Of a stretch of DNA of 64,000 nt, positions 34,891-43,571 are shown piece after piece. Position numbers and translations under genes: made by a program. The notes beneath the pieces are model-generated. The model searched no databases. It saw only the letters and a list, made by a program, of their open reading frames with translations, and had not been told where the DNA came from. Origin of the DNA: Halosimplex amylolyticum (lineage in GTDB: Archaea > Halobacteriota > Halobacteria > Halobacteriales > Haloarculaceae); NCBI RefSeq assembly GCF_051414035.1, contig NZ_JBLKNW010000003.1, positions 62,001 through 126,000 of the forward strand. The letters are read 5' to 3'. Position 1 is the stretch's first letter. Each line of letters begins with the position of its first letter.

Positions 34891-35161
34891 CAGCGACGCC
34901 GCGTCTCGACAGCGGCGTCGACGACGCCTGACCCGAACGGGGGAGACGACAGCGATTGACCCGCCCCAGCTGACCTGCTCTCCTGGTGTAGTTCCGGCCG
35001 GCCGGGTCGTGGCGACTGCCGACCGGGAGTGGCGGACGAACGGAGAGAACCCCTGAGTCTCCTCCGGCTCGAACCGTCCGAACGTCGTCTCTCGGACCGA
35101 TGGGGCTGTCCCCGTTTGCCGGATCCAACGACACCAAACGGCCTGCTCGAGATACGTATCT

Positions 35162-36133
35162 GTGCGAGTAACCATTATCGGTGCGACCGGACATATCGGC
35201 ACGTATCTCGTCCCGCGATTAGTGCGCGCTGGTCACGACGTCGTCTCGGTCAGCCGCGGGGAGCGAGACCCCTATCAGGACGATAGCGCCTGGGAAGACG
35301 TCGAGTCGGTCAGCGTCGACCGGGAAGCCGCGGAAGCCGACGGCGAGTTCGGCGAGGTGATCCTGTCGACCGAGCCGGACGTCGTGATCGACCTCATCTG
35401 TTTCGAACTCGAAAGCGCCGAGGCGCTCGTCTCCGCACTCCGCGGCGAGGTACAGCACCTGCTTCACTGCGGGACGATCTGGGTCCACGGCCACAGCGAC
35501 CTCGTCCCGGTGACCGAGGACGAACCGCGGACGCGCCGGCCACTCGGTGAGTACGGGCGAAAGAAAGCCGCTATCGAGTCGTATCTACTGACCGAAGCGC
35601 GCCAGAACGGGTTCCCGGCGACCGTCCTGCATCCCGGACACATCTCCGGTCCCGGCTGGGTACCGGTCAATCCGGCCGGCAACGTCGACGTCGAGGTGTT
35701 CTCGCGACTCGCGACGGGCGAGGAAGTCGCGCTGCCGAACTTCGGGCTCGAAACGGTTCATCACGTTCACGCCGACGACGTCGCCCAGGCCTTCCAGCGG
35801 GCCCTCGAACGGTGGTCGGCCGCCGTCGGAGAGAGTTTCCACGTCGTCTCACCGCGAGCGCTCACGCTTCGCGGCTACGCCGAGGCTGTCGCGGAGTGGT
35901 TCGGCCAGGAGGCTGACCTCACCTTCCTCCCGTTCGACGAGTGGGCCGAGCGCCCGGAATACGACGACCAGGCCGTGAGTACCACCGAGGACCACATCCG
36001 TCACAGCCCCAGCATCAGCATCGAGAAGGCCCGCGAACAGCTCGGGTACGAGCCGCGGTACACGTCACTGGAGGCGACTCGCGAGGCCGTCGACGCGCTC
36101 GTCTCGGACGGCACGATCGACGTCGGTCGGTAG
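35162..36133 (+). CDS. NAD-dependent epimerase/dehydratase (extended SDR)
   Basis: 323 residues from a GTG start. The cofactor motif is IIGATGHIGTYLVP and the catalytic Tyr-Lys pair is YGRKKAAIESYL. The middle region FPATVLHPGHISGPGWVP and the C-terminal LGYEPRYTSLEATREAV are typical of sugar-nucleotide or sugar epimerases and isoflavone-reductase-like SDRs. It is not closely similar to the SDR at 30520. A palindrome AGATACGTATCT (35150-35161) abuts the start codon. It is followed after 264 bases by a GH2 glycosidase. Substrate unknown; oxidation or epimerisation of the sugar released by that enzyme is possible. Confidence 0.85.
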   Translation: MRVTIIGATGHIGTYLVPRLVRAGHDVVSVSRGERDPYQDDSAWEDVESVSVDREAAEADGEFGEVILSTEPDVVIDLICFELESAEALVSALRGEVQHLLHCGTIWVHGHSDLVPVTEDEPRTRRPLGEYGRKKAAIESYLLTEARQNGFPATVLHPGHISGPGWVPVNPAGNVDVEVFSRLATGEEVALPNFGLETVHHVHADDVAQAFQRALERWSAAVGESFHVVSPRALTLRGYAEAVAEWFGQEADLTFLPFDEWAERPEYDDQAVSTTEDHIRHSPSISIEKAREQLGYEPRYTSLEATREAVDALVSDGTIDVGR

Positions 36134-36352
36134 GCCTGGCGACCAGTAACCGACCCGAAGGCGGCCTCGATTATTGGCTCGTCCCCGTCGGTGAGACAGC
36201 TACCTCGTCGAGTGGATTCTGATGTTCGGGAGTTCGGACGACGAGCGGACGCGTCGCCTGCTGTCGTTCCCGGCGTTCACTCTTGCAGAGACCGGACGCG
36301 CGGGAGTGAAGCGATCGAGGTTGCCGGGGAGATGGACGGTCGACGAACGAAG

Positions 36353-36384
36353 CGACCGACGGTAGTATTTTGACCCGTCGGTCG
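36353..36384. promoter_or_regulatory. Operator-like inverted repeat flanking the TATA box of the GH2 gene
   Basis: CGACCGACGG and CCGTCGGTCG (perfect 10-base arms) enclose 12 bases containing the TATA-like TAGTATTTT. The ATG of the GH2 gene is 13 bases after the right arm, so a bound protein would mask the promoter and start. Confidence 0.6.
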
Positions 36385-36397
36385 GAATCAGAACGCG

Positions 36398-39061
36398 ATG
36401 AAATCATCGAGTGGCGAGAGCCGCGTCACGGAATCGCTCGACGGTGAGTGGCAGTTCCTGATCGACCCCGACGACGGCGAGGGAGGCACGCTCTCAGAGC
36501 CGGGGGCGGACTGGTCGGACGCCGAGCGCGTGAGCGTCCCGCACGCCTGGCAGGAAGACGAGGCGCATCGCGAGTACACCGGGACGGCGTGGTACCGACG
36601 GACGGTCGAGTACGACGGAGCCGGCGACCGCGTCTTCCTGCGATTCGGCGCCGTCGACTACGAGGCGACCGTCTACGTCGACGGCCAGCGGGTCGGGACT
36701 AACCGCGACGGCTACCTCCCCTTCGAGGTGGAGGCGACCGACGCCCTCTCGTCGGGCGAGAACGTCGTCGCCGTCGAAGTGACCGACCCCGCGGACCTCT
36801 CGGAGATCCCCCACGGCAAGCAGGGCGCGCCGTGGTACACGCGGGTCAGCGGCATCTGGCAGTCGGTCACCCTCGAAGCCAGACCGGAGCGGTTCGTCGA
36901 CGACGTGCGGGTCACGCCGGATCTGGACGACGACACCGCGACCGTCGAGGTGACCGTGGATGGGGACGCCAGCGACCTCGACGCCGCGGTCACCGTCTCC
37001 CGGGACGGTGAGGAGGTCGCCGCGGCGACGTGCGACGTCGACGGAGGTGTGGGGTCCTGCACCGTCTCGATCCCCGACGCCGACTACTGGACGCCGGAGA
37101 ACCCGGTGCTCTACGACGTGGGCGTCGAACTGCGGGCCGGCGACGAGGCGGTCGACGCGACGGAGACGTACTTCGGGATGCGCAGCGTCGGCACGGACGG
37201 CGACCGCCTCTATCTCAACGGCGAGCCGCTGTACGTCCGCGGGGCGCTCGACCAGGCGTACTACCCGGACACGCTCTATCGCCCCTTCGACGACGACCTG
37301 TACGAGTACGAGGTTCGGACCGCGAAGGAGCTGGGGTTCAACATGCTCCGCAAGCACATCAAGCCGGCTCACCCCGATTTCGTGGAGGCCGCCGACCGTC
37401 TCGGCATCCTCGTCTGGCAGGAGCCGGCGAACCCGACCATCTACTCCGAGCGCTCGAAGCGCGAGGTCCGCGAGCAGTTCCGCGGGATGGTCGACCGCGA
37501 CTACAACAGCCCGAGCGTCGTCGCCTGGAGCCTCTACAACGAGGAGTGGGGCATCGGTCTCGACCAGGAGGACTACTCCGACCACGAAGACCGCCTCTGG
37601 AACGACGAGGAGAAACAGGACTATCTGACCGAGCTCTTCCACGAGGCCAAGGAGTGGGACCCGACGCGGCTCGTCTGCGACAACTCCGGGTGGGCCCACG
37701 TCGCCACCGAGATCAACGACTACCACGAGTACTACGTCAGCCCGGACCGCGCCGAGCCGTGGGCCGACGCGCTCGACGAGATCGCGGCCAATCCCGGGGA
37801 CAACTACGCGACCGAGAACACGCCGGCCGAAGACGCACCGATCCTCGTCTCCGAGTTCGGGACGTGGGGCTTCCCGGACCTGCCGAAGCTCCGTGAACAC
37901 TACGGCGGCGACCCCTCGTGGTTCTCCCACGACTTCCTCGAAGACCCGCTCAAACGACCCCAGGGCGTCGACGAGCGCTACGAGGCGACCGACCTCCCGG
38001 ACGTCTTCGACGACTACGACGACCTCACCGCGGCGTGGCAGCGCCGGGAGGCCGTCTCGCTCCATGGCGTCATCGAGGAGATGCGAACCCACGAGGCCGT
38101 CGCGGGGTACGTCGTCACCGAGTTCTCCGACATCGAGTGGGAGTTCAACGGCATCCTCGACTACCTCCGGGATCCGAAAGAGCACCTCGCCGACGAGTTC
38201 GCCACGGTCAACAGCGAGGTGCTAGTCGCCATCGACGCCGAGACGCACGTCCTGGCGCCCGGCGACGAAATCACCGCGGACGTCCACGTGGTCAACGACA
38301 CGACCGAGACGCTGGAGGGGGAACTCCGGTGGAGCGGCCCGGGTACCGAGGGCGAGCAGTCGGTGTCGGTCGACGGGTTCGGCACGACGACCGTCGAGGG
38401 CGCGATCACGCTGGCCCCCACTGGGGACGACGCGACGGACCACCACTCGCTCGACGTGACGCTCGACGCTGGCGATCGGGAAGTCTCGAACGAGGAACCG
38501 GTGTTCGTCGTCGCGAGCGAGGCGCCCGACCGGACGGTCTACGCCGACGAACCGCTCGCCGCCGCACTGGAAACGGGGGGCGTCGCGGTCACCGACGACC
38601 TCGACGAGGCCGACGTCGCCGCGGTCACGGAGGTCGACGCGGACGTCTCGGCGTTCGTCGAGGCGGGCGGTTCGGCGCTGGTCGTCCCCGAGCCCGACGG
38701 GCGGATGACCGAGTCCGACGCCTTCGACTACCGGTCGCTCCCCGCGGGCGAGAGCTGGAACCTCGTGTCGTCGCTCCTCTATCAGGACAGCGACCTCCTG
38801 GCGGACCTGTGCGCCGACGCCCGCGTCGGCTGGGCCTTCGAGGATCTCTTCCCCCACGACCTCGCCGAGGATCTGGACGAGTCGACCGACGAGATCCACG
38901 TCGGCTCCGTCGAGGGCTGGATCGCGAACTGGGGCAGCCCGCTCGTGGTCCGCGACCGCGGCGACGGCCGGGTCTGTAGCTGCACGTTCCGCGTCACCGA
39001 CCGCTACGGCGAGCACCCGACCGCCACGGCGCTGGTCGATCGACTCCTCGGAGAGCTGTAG
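36398..39061 (+). CDS. GH2 family glycoside hydrolase (beta-galactosidase/beta-glucuronidase type)
   Basis: 887 residues. Residues about 5-165 form the jelly-roll sugar-binding domain (VSVPHAWQEDE, GTAWYRRTVEYDG). An immunoglobulin-like domain follows to about 265, then the catalytic TIM barrel. The acid/base Glu is in VAWSLYNEEWG near residue 380 and the nucleophile Glu in ILVSEFGTWG near 484. The last 280 residues include an acidic beta domain and a segment resembling an amidotransferase-like fold. There is no signal peptide. GH2 enzymes hydrolyse beta-galactosides, beta-glucuronides, beta-mannosides or alpha-L-arabinopyranosides; the sequence alone does not choose. The promoter is embedded in a strong inverted repeat. 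Confidence 0.9.
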   Translation: MKSSSGESRVTESLDGEWQFLIDPDDGEGGTLSEPGADWSDAERVSVPHAWQEDEAHREYTGTAWYRRTVEYDGAGDRVFLRFGAVDYEATVYVDGQRVGTNRDGYLPFEVEATDALSSGENVVAVEVTDPADLSEIPHGKQGAPWYTRVSGIWQSVTLEARPERFVDDVRVTPDLDDDTATVEVTVDGDASDLDAAVTVSRDGEEVAAATCDVDGGVGSCTVSIPDADYWTPENPVLYDVGVELRAGDEAVDATETYFGMRSVGTDGDRLYLNGEPLYVRGALDQAYYPDTLYRPFDDDLYEYEVRTAKELGFNMLRKHIKPAHPDFVEAADRLGILVWQEPANPTIYSERSKREVREQFRGMVDRDYNSPSVVAWSLYNEEWGIGLDQEDYSDHEDRLWNDEEKQDYLTELFHEAKEWDPTRLVCDNSGWAHVATEINDYHEYYVSPDRAEPWADALDEIAANPGDNYATENTPAEDAPILVSEFGTWGFPDLPKLREHYGGDPSWFSHDFLEDPLKRPQGVDERYEATDLPDVFDDYDDLTAAWQRREAVSLHGVIEEMRTHEAVAGYVVTEFSDIEWEFNGILDYLRDPKEHLADEFATVNSEVLVAIDAETHVLAPGDEITADVHVVNDTTETLEGELRWSGPGTEGEQSVSVDGFGTTTVEGAITLAPTGDDATDHHSLDVTLDAGDREVSNEEPVFVVASEAPDRTVYADEPLAAALETGGVAVTDDLDEADVAAVTEVDADVSAFVEAGGSALVVPEPDGRMTESDAFDYRSLPAGESWNLVSSLLYQDSDLLADLCADARVGWAFEDLFPHDLAEDLDESTDEIHVGSVEGWIANWGSPLVVRDRGDGRVCSCTFRVTDRYGEHPTATALVDRLLGEL

Positions 39062-39078
39062 CGCCGTCGGACCGACCC

Positions 39079-39176
39079 GACGACGGGTGGGCCTGACGGC
39101 GGGAGAACCCAGACGACGGGTGGGCCTGACGCCCGGGGCATCCAGACGACGAGTGGACCCGGCGGTGGGCGCCGGT
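39079..39176. repeat. 33-bp tandem repeat, about three copies
   Basis: Copies start at 39079, 39112 and 39145. The core GACGACGGGTGGGCCTGAC is identical in the first two, and the third has diverged. The repeat fills the gap between the convergent GH2 and UPF0261 genes, where it may affect termination. Confidence 0.7.
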
Positions 39177-40403
39177 TCACTCGGCGGGGCCGACGCCCGC
39201 CTCGCGCATGTACTCGTCGAGCGTCGCCGCGATCCGCTCGGCGAAGGCGTCGTCGTTGACGTTCCCGTCGTACTCGATCAGTTCGACGTCCTCGTCCAGG
39301 GTGTCCCGGAGCGCGTCGAACAGCGCCGCGTCGGCCTCGGGGTCGTGGAAGTCCTCGCCTTCGGCGTCGAGCATCGACACCCCGCCCAGCGGGAGCGCGA
39401 GCGCGGTCGGCCCGGTCGCGTCGTTCAGTTTCCCGGCGACGATCTCCCCGAGTTCCGCGTTCTCCTCGGCGGTCGTCCGCATCAGCGTCACCTGCGGATT
39501 GTGGACGTGGAACTGCCGGCCCTCGAACTCGGCCGGGACGGACTCGCGCGGCCCGAAGTTCACCATGTCGAGCGCGCCCACCGAGACGACCTGGGGGATC
39601 CCCATCTCGGCGGCGGCGTCGAGGCGGTCGGGCCCGGCGGCGAGGACGCCCCCGACGAGTTCGTCCGCCCACTCGGTTGTCGTGACGTCGAGGACGCCGT
39701 CGACGACGCCCTGTCGAACGAGGTCCTCCATCGCGCGGCCGCCGGTCCCCGTCGCGTGGAAGACGATCGTCTCGTAGCCGCGGTCCTCCAGATACCGGCG
39801 GGCGGTCTTCACGCAGGGGGTCGTCACGCCGAACATCGTGACGGCGACCGCCGGCCGTTCGTCGACGTCCACGTCGGCGTCGTTGCTCACCATGCCGGCC
39901 ATCGCCAGCGCGGCGTTGGCGATCACTCGCCGCGATAGCTGGTTGAGCCCCTCGATATCCGCGACGGAGTACATCATCGTCACGTCGCTCGCCCCGACGT
40001 ACGGCTCGGTGTCGCCCGAGGCCATCGTCGACACCATCAGCTTCGGGACGCCGACCGGGAGGGCCCGCATCGCCGTCGTCGCGACCGACGTGTTGCCCGA
40101 CCCGCCGAGGCCGAGCACGCCGTCGAGGACGCCCTCCTCGTGCAGTCGTCGCGCGACAGCGGCGGCGCCCTCGCCCATCGCCTCTATCGCCTCGCCGCGG
40201 TCGGCCTCCCCGCGCAGGGATTCGAGCGTCGTCCCGGCCGCCTCGGCCACCTCGCCGGCGGAGGTGTCCGGGTCGAACCCGGGTTCGCCCATCACGCCGA
40301 CGTCGACGACGTGGACGTCCACGCCCTGCGCCGTGAGCACGTCGCTGGCGAAGCCGATCTCTTCCGCTTTCGTGTCCAGCGTCCCGACGATAACGACGCT
40401 CAT
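39177..40403 (-). CDS. UPF0261/Tm-1-like ATP-binding protein
   Basis: 408 residues. The start MSVVIVGTLDTKAEEIGFA and the internal GLGGSGNTSVATTAMRALP and KLMVSTMASGDT segments are characteristic of UPF0261, the family of the N-terminal ATP-binding domain of the tomato antiviral protein Tm-1. A C-terminal acidic tail covers the last 60 residues. It lies one base downstream of the TIM-barrel gene at 40405, so the two are co-transcribed. The two genes encode separately what plants and some fungi carry as one fused protein. The biochemical role in archaea is unknown; a small-molecule enzyme in sugar-acid metabolism is plausible from the context. Confidence 0.88.
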   Translation of the reverse strand: MSVVIVGTLDTKAEEIGFASDVLTAQGVDVHVVDVGVMGEPGFDPDTSAGEVAEAAGTTLESLRGEADRGEAIEAMGEGAAAVARRLHEEGVLDGVLGLGGSGNTSVATTAMRALPVGVPKLMVSTMASGDTEPYVGASDVTMMYSVADIEGLNQLSRRVIANAALAMAGMVSNDADVDVDERPAVAVTMFGVTTPCVKTARRYLEDRGYETIVFHATGTGGRAMEDLVRQGVVDGVLDVTTTEWADELVGGVLAAGPDRLDAAAEMGIPQVVSVGALDMVNFGPRESVPAEFEGRQFHVHNPQVTLMRTTAEENAELGEIVAGKLNDATGPTALALPLGGVSMLDAEGEDFHDPEADAALFDALRDTLDEDVELIEYDGNVNDDAFAERIAATLDEYMREAGVGPAE

Positions 40404-40404
40404 C

Positions 40405-41238
40405 TCAGAATTCCATGTCCTTGAACTCGCGCGCCTGTTTCTGGATGGCCTCCTCGGTCGGGAGGCGTTCGATGCTCGACGCGCCGAAGAAGCCGACGAC
40501 GCCCTCGGTGTTATTGAGGACGTACTCGGCGTCGTCCGGCCAGGCGATGGGTCCGCCGTGGCAGATCACCATGACGTCCTCGTCGACGGACGTGGCCGCG
40601 TCGTGGTGAGCCTGCACCCGCTCGGCCGCCTCGTCGAGGTCCAGCGCCGTCTCGGCGCCGATGTCCCCCGAGGTCGTCAGCCCCATGTGCGAGACGATCA
40701 CGTCGGCGCCCGCCTCGGTCATCTGCCGCGCCTGCTCCTCGGAGAACACGTACGGGCAGGTGAGCATCCCCTGGTCGGCGGCCTCGCCGATCATCTCGAC
40801 CTCCTTGTCGTACCCCATCCCGGTCTCTTCGAGGTTCTGCCGGAACCCGCTGTCCTCGTCGATGAGCCCGACCGTGGGGAAGTTCTGGACGCCCGAGAAC
40901 CCCCGGCGCTTGAGGTCCTCAATGAACACGTCCATCTGCCGGAACGGGTCGGTCCCGTTGACCCCAGCCAGGACGGGCGTGTCCTCGACCACCGGGAGCA
41001 CCTCGTGGCCCATCTCGACCACGATCTCGTTCGCGTCGCCGTAGGGGAGCAGCCCGGCGAGCGACCCCCGACCGTTCATCCGGTAGCGACCCGAGTTGTA
41101 GATGATGAGCAGGTCGACACCGCCGCGCTCCGCGAACTTCGCCGAGATCCCGGTGCCGGCGCCGGCCCCGACGACCGGCTCCCCGTCCGCGACTGTCTGT
41201 TCGAGTCGATCGAGTGTTTCCTCGCGTGTGAACGCCAT
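40405..41238 (-). CDS. TIM-barrel 'phosphoenolpyruvate hydrolase family' protein
   Basis: 277 residues from the ATG at 41238. Conserved elements are GAGAGTGISAKFAERGGVDLL, PVLAGVNGTDPFRQM, FPTVGLIDEDSGFRQNLEETG and VICHGGPIAWPDDAEYVL. These match the family annotated as PEP-hydrolase-like/TIM-barrel signal transduction, equivalent to the C-terminal domain of Tm-1. The name reflects fold similarity to PEP mutase-type barrels; no activity is established for this branch. The gene is first in a two-gene operon with the UPF0261 gene. A palindrome, AAACCAT-CCC-ATGGTTT, lies 29-45 bases before its start. Confidence 0.87.
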   Translation of the reverse strand: MAFTREETLDRLEQTVADGEPVVGAGAGTGISAKFAERGGVDLLIIYNSGRYRMNGRGSLAGLLPYGDANEIVVEMGHEVLPVVEDTPVLAGVNGTDPFRQMDVFIEDLKRRGFSGVQNFPTVGLIDEDSGFRQNLEETGMGYDKEVEMIGEAADQGMLTCPYVFSEEQARQMTEAGADVIVSHMGLTTSGDIGAETALDLDEAAERVQAHHDAATSVDEDVMVICHGGPIAWPDDAEYVLNNTEGVVGFFGASSIERLPTEEAIQKQAREFKDMEF

Positions 41239-41266
41239 GTGTTTGACATCTCCCGCTCGGCTCTTC

Positions 41267-41283
41267 AAACCATCCCATGGTTT
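41267..41283. promoter_or_regulatory. Palindrome AAACCAT-CCC-ATGGTTT
   Basis: Perfect 7-base arms around 3 bases, directly upstream of the Tm-1-like operon and about 150 bases before the divergent cupin gene. Confidence 0.5.
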
Positions 41284-41433
41284 TCATCGTCGGGTGTCCT
41301 CGCTCGCTCCACTCGCGCGAACGCCAGTGGCCAGTCCACACGCACACGCGAACGTGAGGTGGGCGTGGACGGTACTGGTCGGGGGTGGCGACGAAACAGT
41401 TATTGCGTTGACGGGACATGGCAACGTGTACCA

Positions 41434-41847
41434 ATGACAGCGGAGAACTTCATCCGGAGCGACGACGTGCCGACGCAGTTGTTCGACTGGGGGAAACTCA
41501 AGTGGATGGCGTCGCCCGAGGTGAACGACTGCGAGCGGTTCAGCGCCGGCGTCGTCAACCTCGAACCCGGAAAGGGGCACGACCTGCACACCCACCCGGA
41601 CAGCGACGAGATTCTGTACGTGATCAGCGGGGAGGGCGAGCAGACGGTCGCCGGCGACAGCCGCGAGGTCAGCGCCGGCGAGATGGTGTTCGTCCCGGAA
41701 GGTGTCGAGCACGGGACGACCAACACCGGCTGGGAACCGCTGCAGTTGCTGGCCGTCTACTCCCCGCCCGGTCCCGAAGCCGAACTCGCCGAACTGCCCG
41801 AGTGCGAGGTCGTCCCGCCTGGCGAAGCCCCGACGCGAGACGACTGA
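41434..41847 (+). CDS. Cupin domain protein
   Basis: 137 residues, a single double-stranded beta-helix domain. Motif 1 reads GHDLHTHPDSDEILYVISG and carries two His and one Glu metal ligand. Motif 2 reads GEMVFVPEGVEHGTTN and carries the third His. All four ligands of a canonical metal-binding cupin are therefore present. The start at 41434 is preceded by a TATA-like AGTTATTG near 41398. Such small cupins act as sugar isomerases, dioxygenases or sensors; here it could isomerise or bind a sugar or sugar acid handled by its neighbours. It is divergent from the Tm-1-like operon. Confidence 0.85.
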   Translation: MTAENFIRSDDVPTQLFDWGKLKWMASPEVNDCERFSAGVVNLEPGKGHDLHTHPDSDEILYVISGEGEQTVAGDSREVSAGEMVFVPEGVEHGTTNTGWEPLQLLAVYSPPGPEAELAELPECEVVPPGEAPTRDD

Positions 41848-41978
41848 ACGGAATTCCAGACAAGGTCGTCGCGTTCGTCGACCCGTCGCTGGATCCGGCG
41901 ACATGCAGGGCTGGCCACGCTCGAACCTGGCCTGAGTCGGGACCAGTCGACAGGTCTCACCGGACGTCCTCGGTCACA

Positions 41979-41995
41979 CCATCATTTTATGATGG
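41979..41995. promoter_or_regulatory. Palindrome CCATCAT-TTT-ATGATGG at the UspA promoter
   Basis: Perfect 7-base arms around TTT, with the TATA-like CATTTTATG inside; centred 32 bases before the ATG at 42019. Confidence 0.5.
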
Positions 41996-42018
41996 ATCGG
42001 GAGAAACGATAGAATAGA

Positions 42019-42477
42019 ATGCCTATCGAATCGGTTCTGTTGCCCGTGGGACTGGACGACAGCGAACGCGTCGACCGGCTCGTCGCGGAGGCTGTCGCCA
42101 TCGCGAAAGCGACCGGTGCGACCGTCTCGGTCCTGCACGTGTTCAGCGAGTCCGGACTCGAAAACGCCATCGACAGACTGGACATCGAACGCGGCACCGA
42201 GGCCGCTACCCCGGACGTGGTCGCCGACCGCTTCGCTCCCCTCCGGGAGGTGACGTCGCAACTCGCGGACGCCGGCGTCAGCTACGAGGTTCTGGGCGAG
42301 GTCGGCGACGCCGCCGAGCGCATCGTCGCTACCGCCGAGGACATCGGTGCCGATCGGATACTCATCGGCGGGCGCAGGCGGTCGCCGACCGGCAAGGCCG
42401 TCTTCGGCTCCACCGCCCAGACGGTCATGCTCGACGCGCCCTGCCCTGTCACCTTCGTCCGCAGCGGGGATCGCTGA
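42019..42477 (+). CDS. Universal stress protein (UspA family)
   Basis: 152 residues, one Usp domain. The N-terminal strand is SVLLPVGLDDSERVD-like (it begins MPIESVLLPVGLDDS). The C-terminal ATP-binding motif is present as GGRRRSPTGKAVFGSTAQTV, matching Gx2Gx9G(S/T). It should bind ATP. It is convergent with the IclR gene at 42526, with 48 bases between the stop codons, and its promoter is overlapped by a palindrome. A housekeeping stress role or a regulatory role in the sugar island are both possible. Confidence 0.9.
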   Translation: MPIESVLLPVGLDDSERVDRLVAEAVAIAKATGATVSVLHVFSESGLENAIDRLDIERGTEAATPDVVADRFAPLREVTSQLADAGVSYEVLGEVGDAAERIVATAEDIGADRILIGGRRRSPTGKAVFGSTAQTVMLDAPCPVTFVRSGDR

Positions 42478-42525
42478 CGGCGGATTCCTCTCGGACCGCG
42501 GGCCTCGCGACGACCGACCGGCGAA

Positions 42526-43290
42526 TCACTGGTGGCGCAGGTTTACCTCGACGACGTTCACGGTGCTCAGAACCTTCTGCGGGACCCGCTCGCGGAAGTG
42601 GTCGCCGCGCATCCGGCTCTTGATCCCCGAGACGCTGACGGCGCCGACCACCTCGTCGCCGGTCGTCCGGATCGGAGCGGCGACACAGCGGATCCCCTCG
42701 AGGCGCTCCTCGTCGTCGGTGGCGTACCCCTGCTCGCGGATCGCGTCCAGTTCGGCCCGGAGCTCGCCTTCGTCCGTGATCGTGTTCTCGGTCGCCGCCG
42801 GGAGCCCGCGGTCCTCGATGATGCGGTCGAATCGATCCTCGCCCATGTAGGCCAGCATCGACTTCCCCAGCGCCGTGGTGTGGAGGTGGACGCGCTTGCC
42901 CTCGAACGTGTCGAGCGCGAGCGCCTCGTCGCCCTTGCGCTTGAGCAGGAACACGCCGAGTCCGTTCTCCTCGACCATGAGGTTCGCGTGGTCGCCGACG
43001 TCCAGCGCGAGGTCGCGGATCTCCGACTCCGCAATCCGGCAGAGTCGCGAGCGGGTGCGAGCGTAGCCGCCCAGTTCGAGGAACTTCATGCTGATCACGT
43101 ACTTGTCGCCCTCTCGCACCAGGTACCCCAGGTCCGTCAGCGTCTGCAGGTGGTCGTGGACGGTACTGGTCGGCTTATCGAGCTCCTCCACCAGTTCCGT
43201 CAGTGTCAGCCCGTCGTGATCCTTGAGACAGTCGAAGATCCGGAAGCTCACTGCGGTCGCGCGTATCTTCGGGTCATGACAGGCGTCCAT
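42526..43290 (-). CDS. IclR family transcriptional regulator
   Basis: 254 residues from the ATG at 43290, favoured over an in-frame start at 43350 because the TATA-like TTAATA (43316-43321, CTATTAAG on the minus strand) lies 26-31 bases upstream of it. The DNA-binding helices are LTLTELVEELDKPTSTVHDHL with wing YLVREGDKYVISM. The effector domain includes HTTALGKSMLAYMGEDRF and CVAAPIRTTGDEVVGAVSVSG. The 19-base palindrome GTTCCG-N7-CGGAAC at 43322 sits just upstream of the TATA element, and two more copies occur between the FAH-family and GH51 genes, so this regulator probably controls itself and both of those. Confidence 0.9.
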   Translation of the reverse strand: MDACHDPKIRATAVSFRIFDCLKDHDGLTLTELVEELDKPTSTVHDHLQTLTDLGYLVREGDKYVISMKFLELGGYARTRSRLCRIAESEIRDLALDVGDHANLMVEENGLGVFLLKRKGDEALALDTFEGKRVHLHTTALGKSMLAYMGEDRFDRIIEDRGLPAATENTITDEGELRAELDAIREQGYATDDEERLEGIRCVAAPIRTTGDEVVGAVSVSGIKSRMRGDHFRERVPQKVLSTVNVVEVNLRHQ

Positions 43291-43321
43291 ACTCGGCAAG
43301 TGGAATCGGAAGCGCTTAATA

Positions 43322-43340
43322 GTTCCGACGATGCCGGAAC
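43322..43340. promoter_or_regulatory. Candidate IclR operator, GTTCCG-N7-CGGAAC (autoregulatory)
   Basis: GTTCCGACGATGCCGGAAC has perfect 6-base arms. It lies 32-50 bases upstream of the IclR start, next to the TATA element. An overlapping everted pair, TCGGAA-N11-TTCCGA, spans 43306-43328. Confidence 0.6.
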
Positions 43341-43571
43341 CGGGGCTCACCGCACCGATCGGGTGCGGACGCGGCGCAGCGAGCCCCGCGCCCGATCGGT
43401 GTCAGAAGCCGCGGAGCGCCGAGACGAAGAGCCGCCAACGCCGCACCGCGCCGACGGCCCGCGCGACGAGACCGCAGCGCGCGAGGCCGGCGAACAGAGC
43501 GCCCGCCCGGTCAGAGGACAGGGCCGGTGTGGAGACACGAGCGGTTCGTATGACACCGGAGAAGTCGAGGT

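Noticed and set aside
39838..41433. Long N-terminal extension of the cupin frame
   Set aside because: The frame runs back over the UPF0261 and TIM-barrel genes on the other strand. The cupin domain starts at 41434 with a TATA-like element in front of it.
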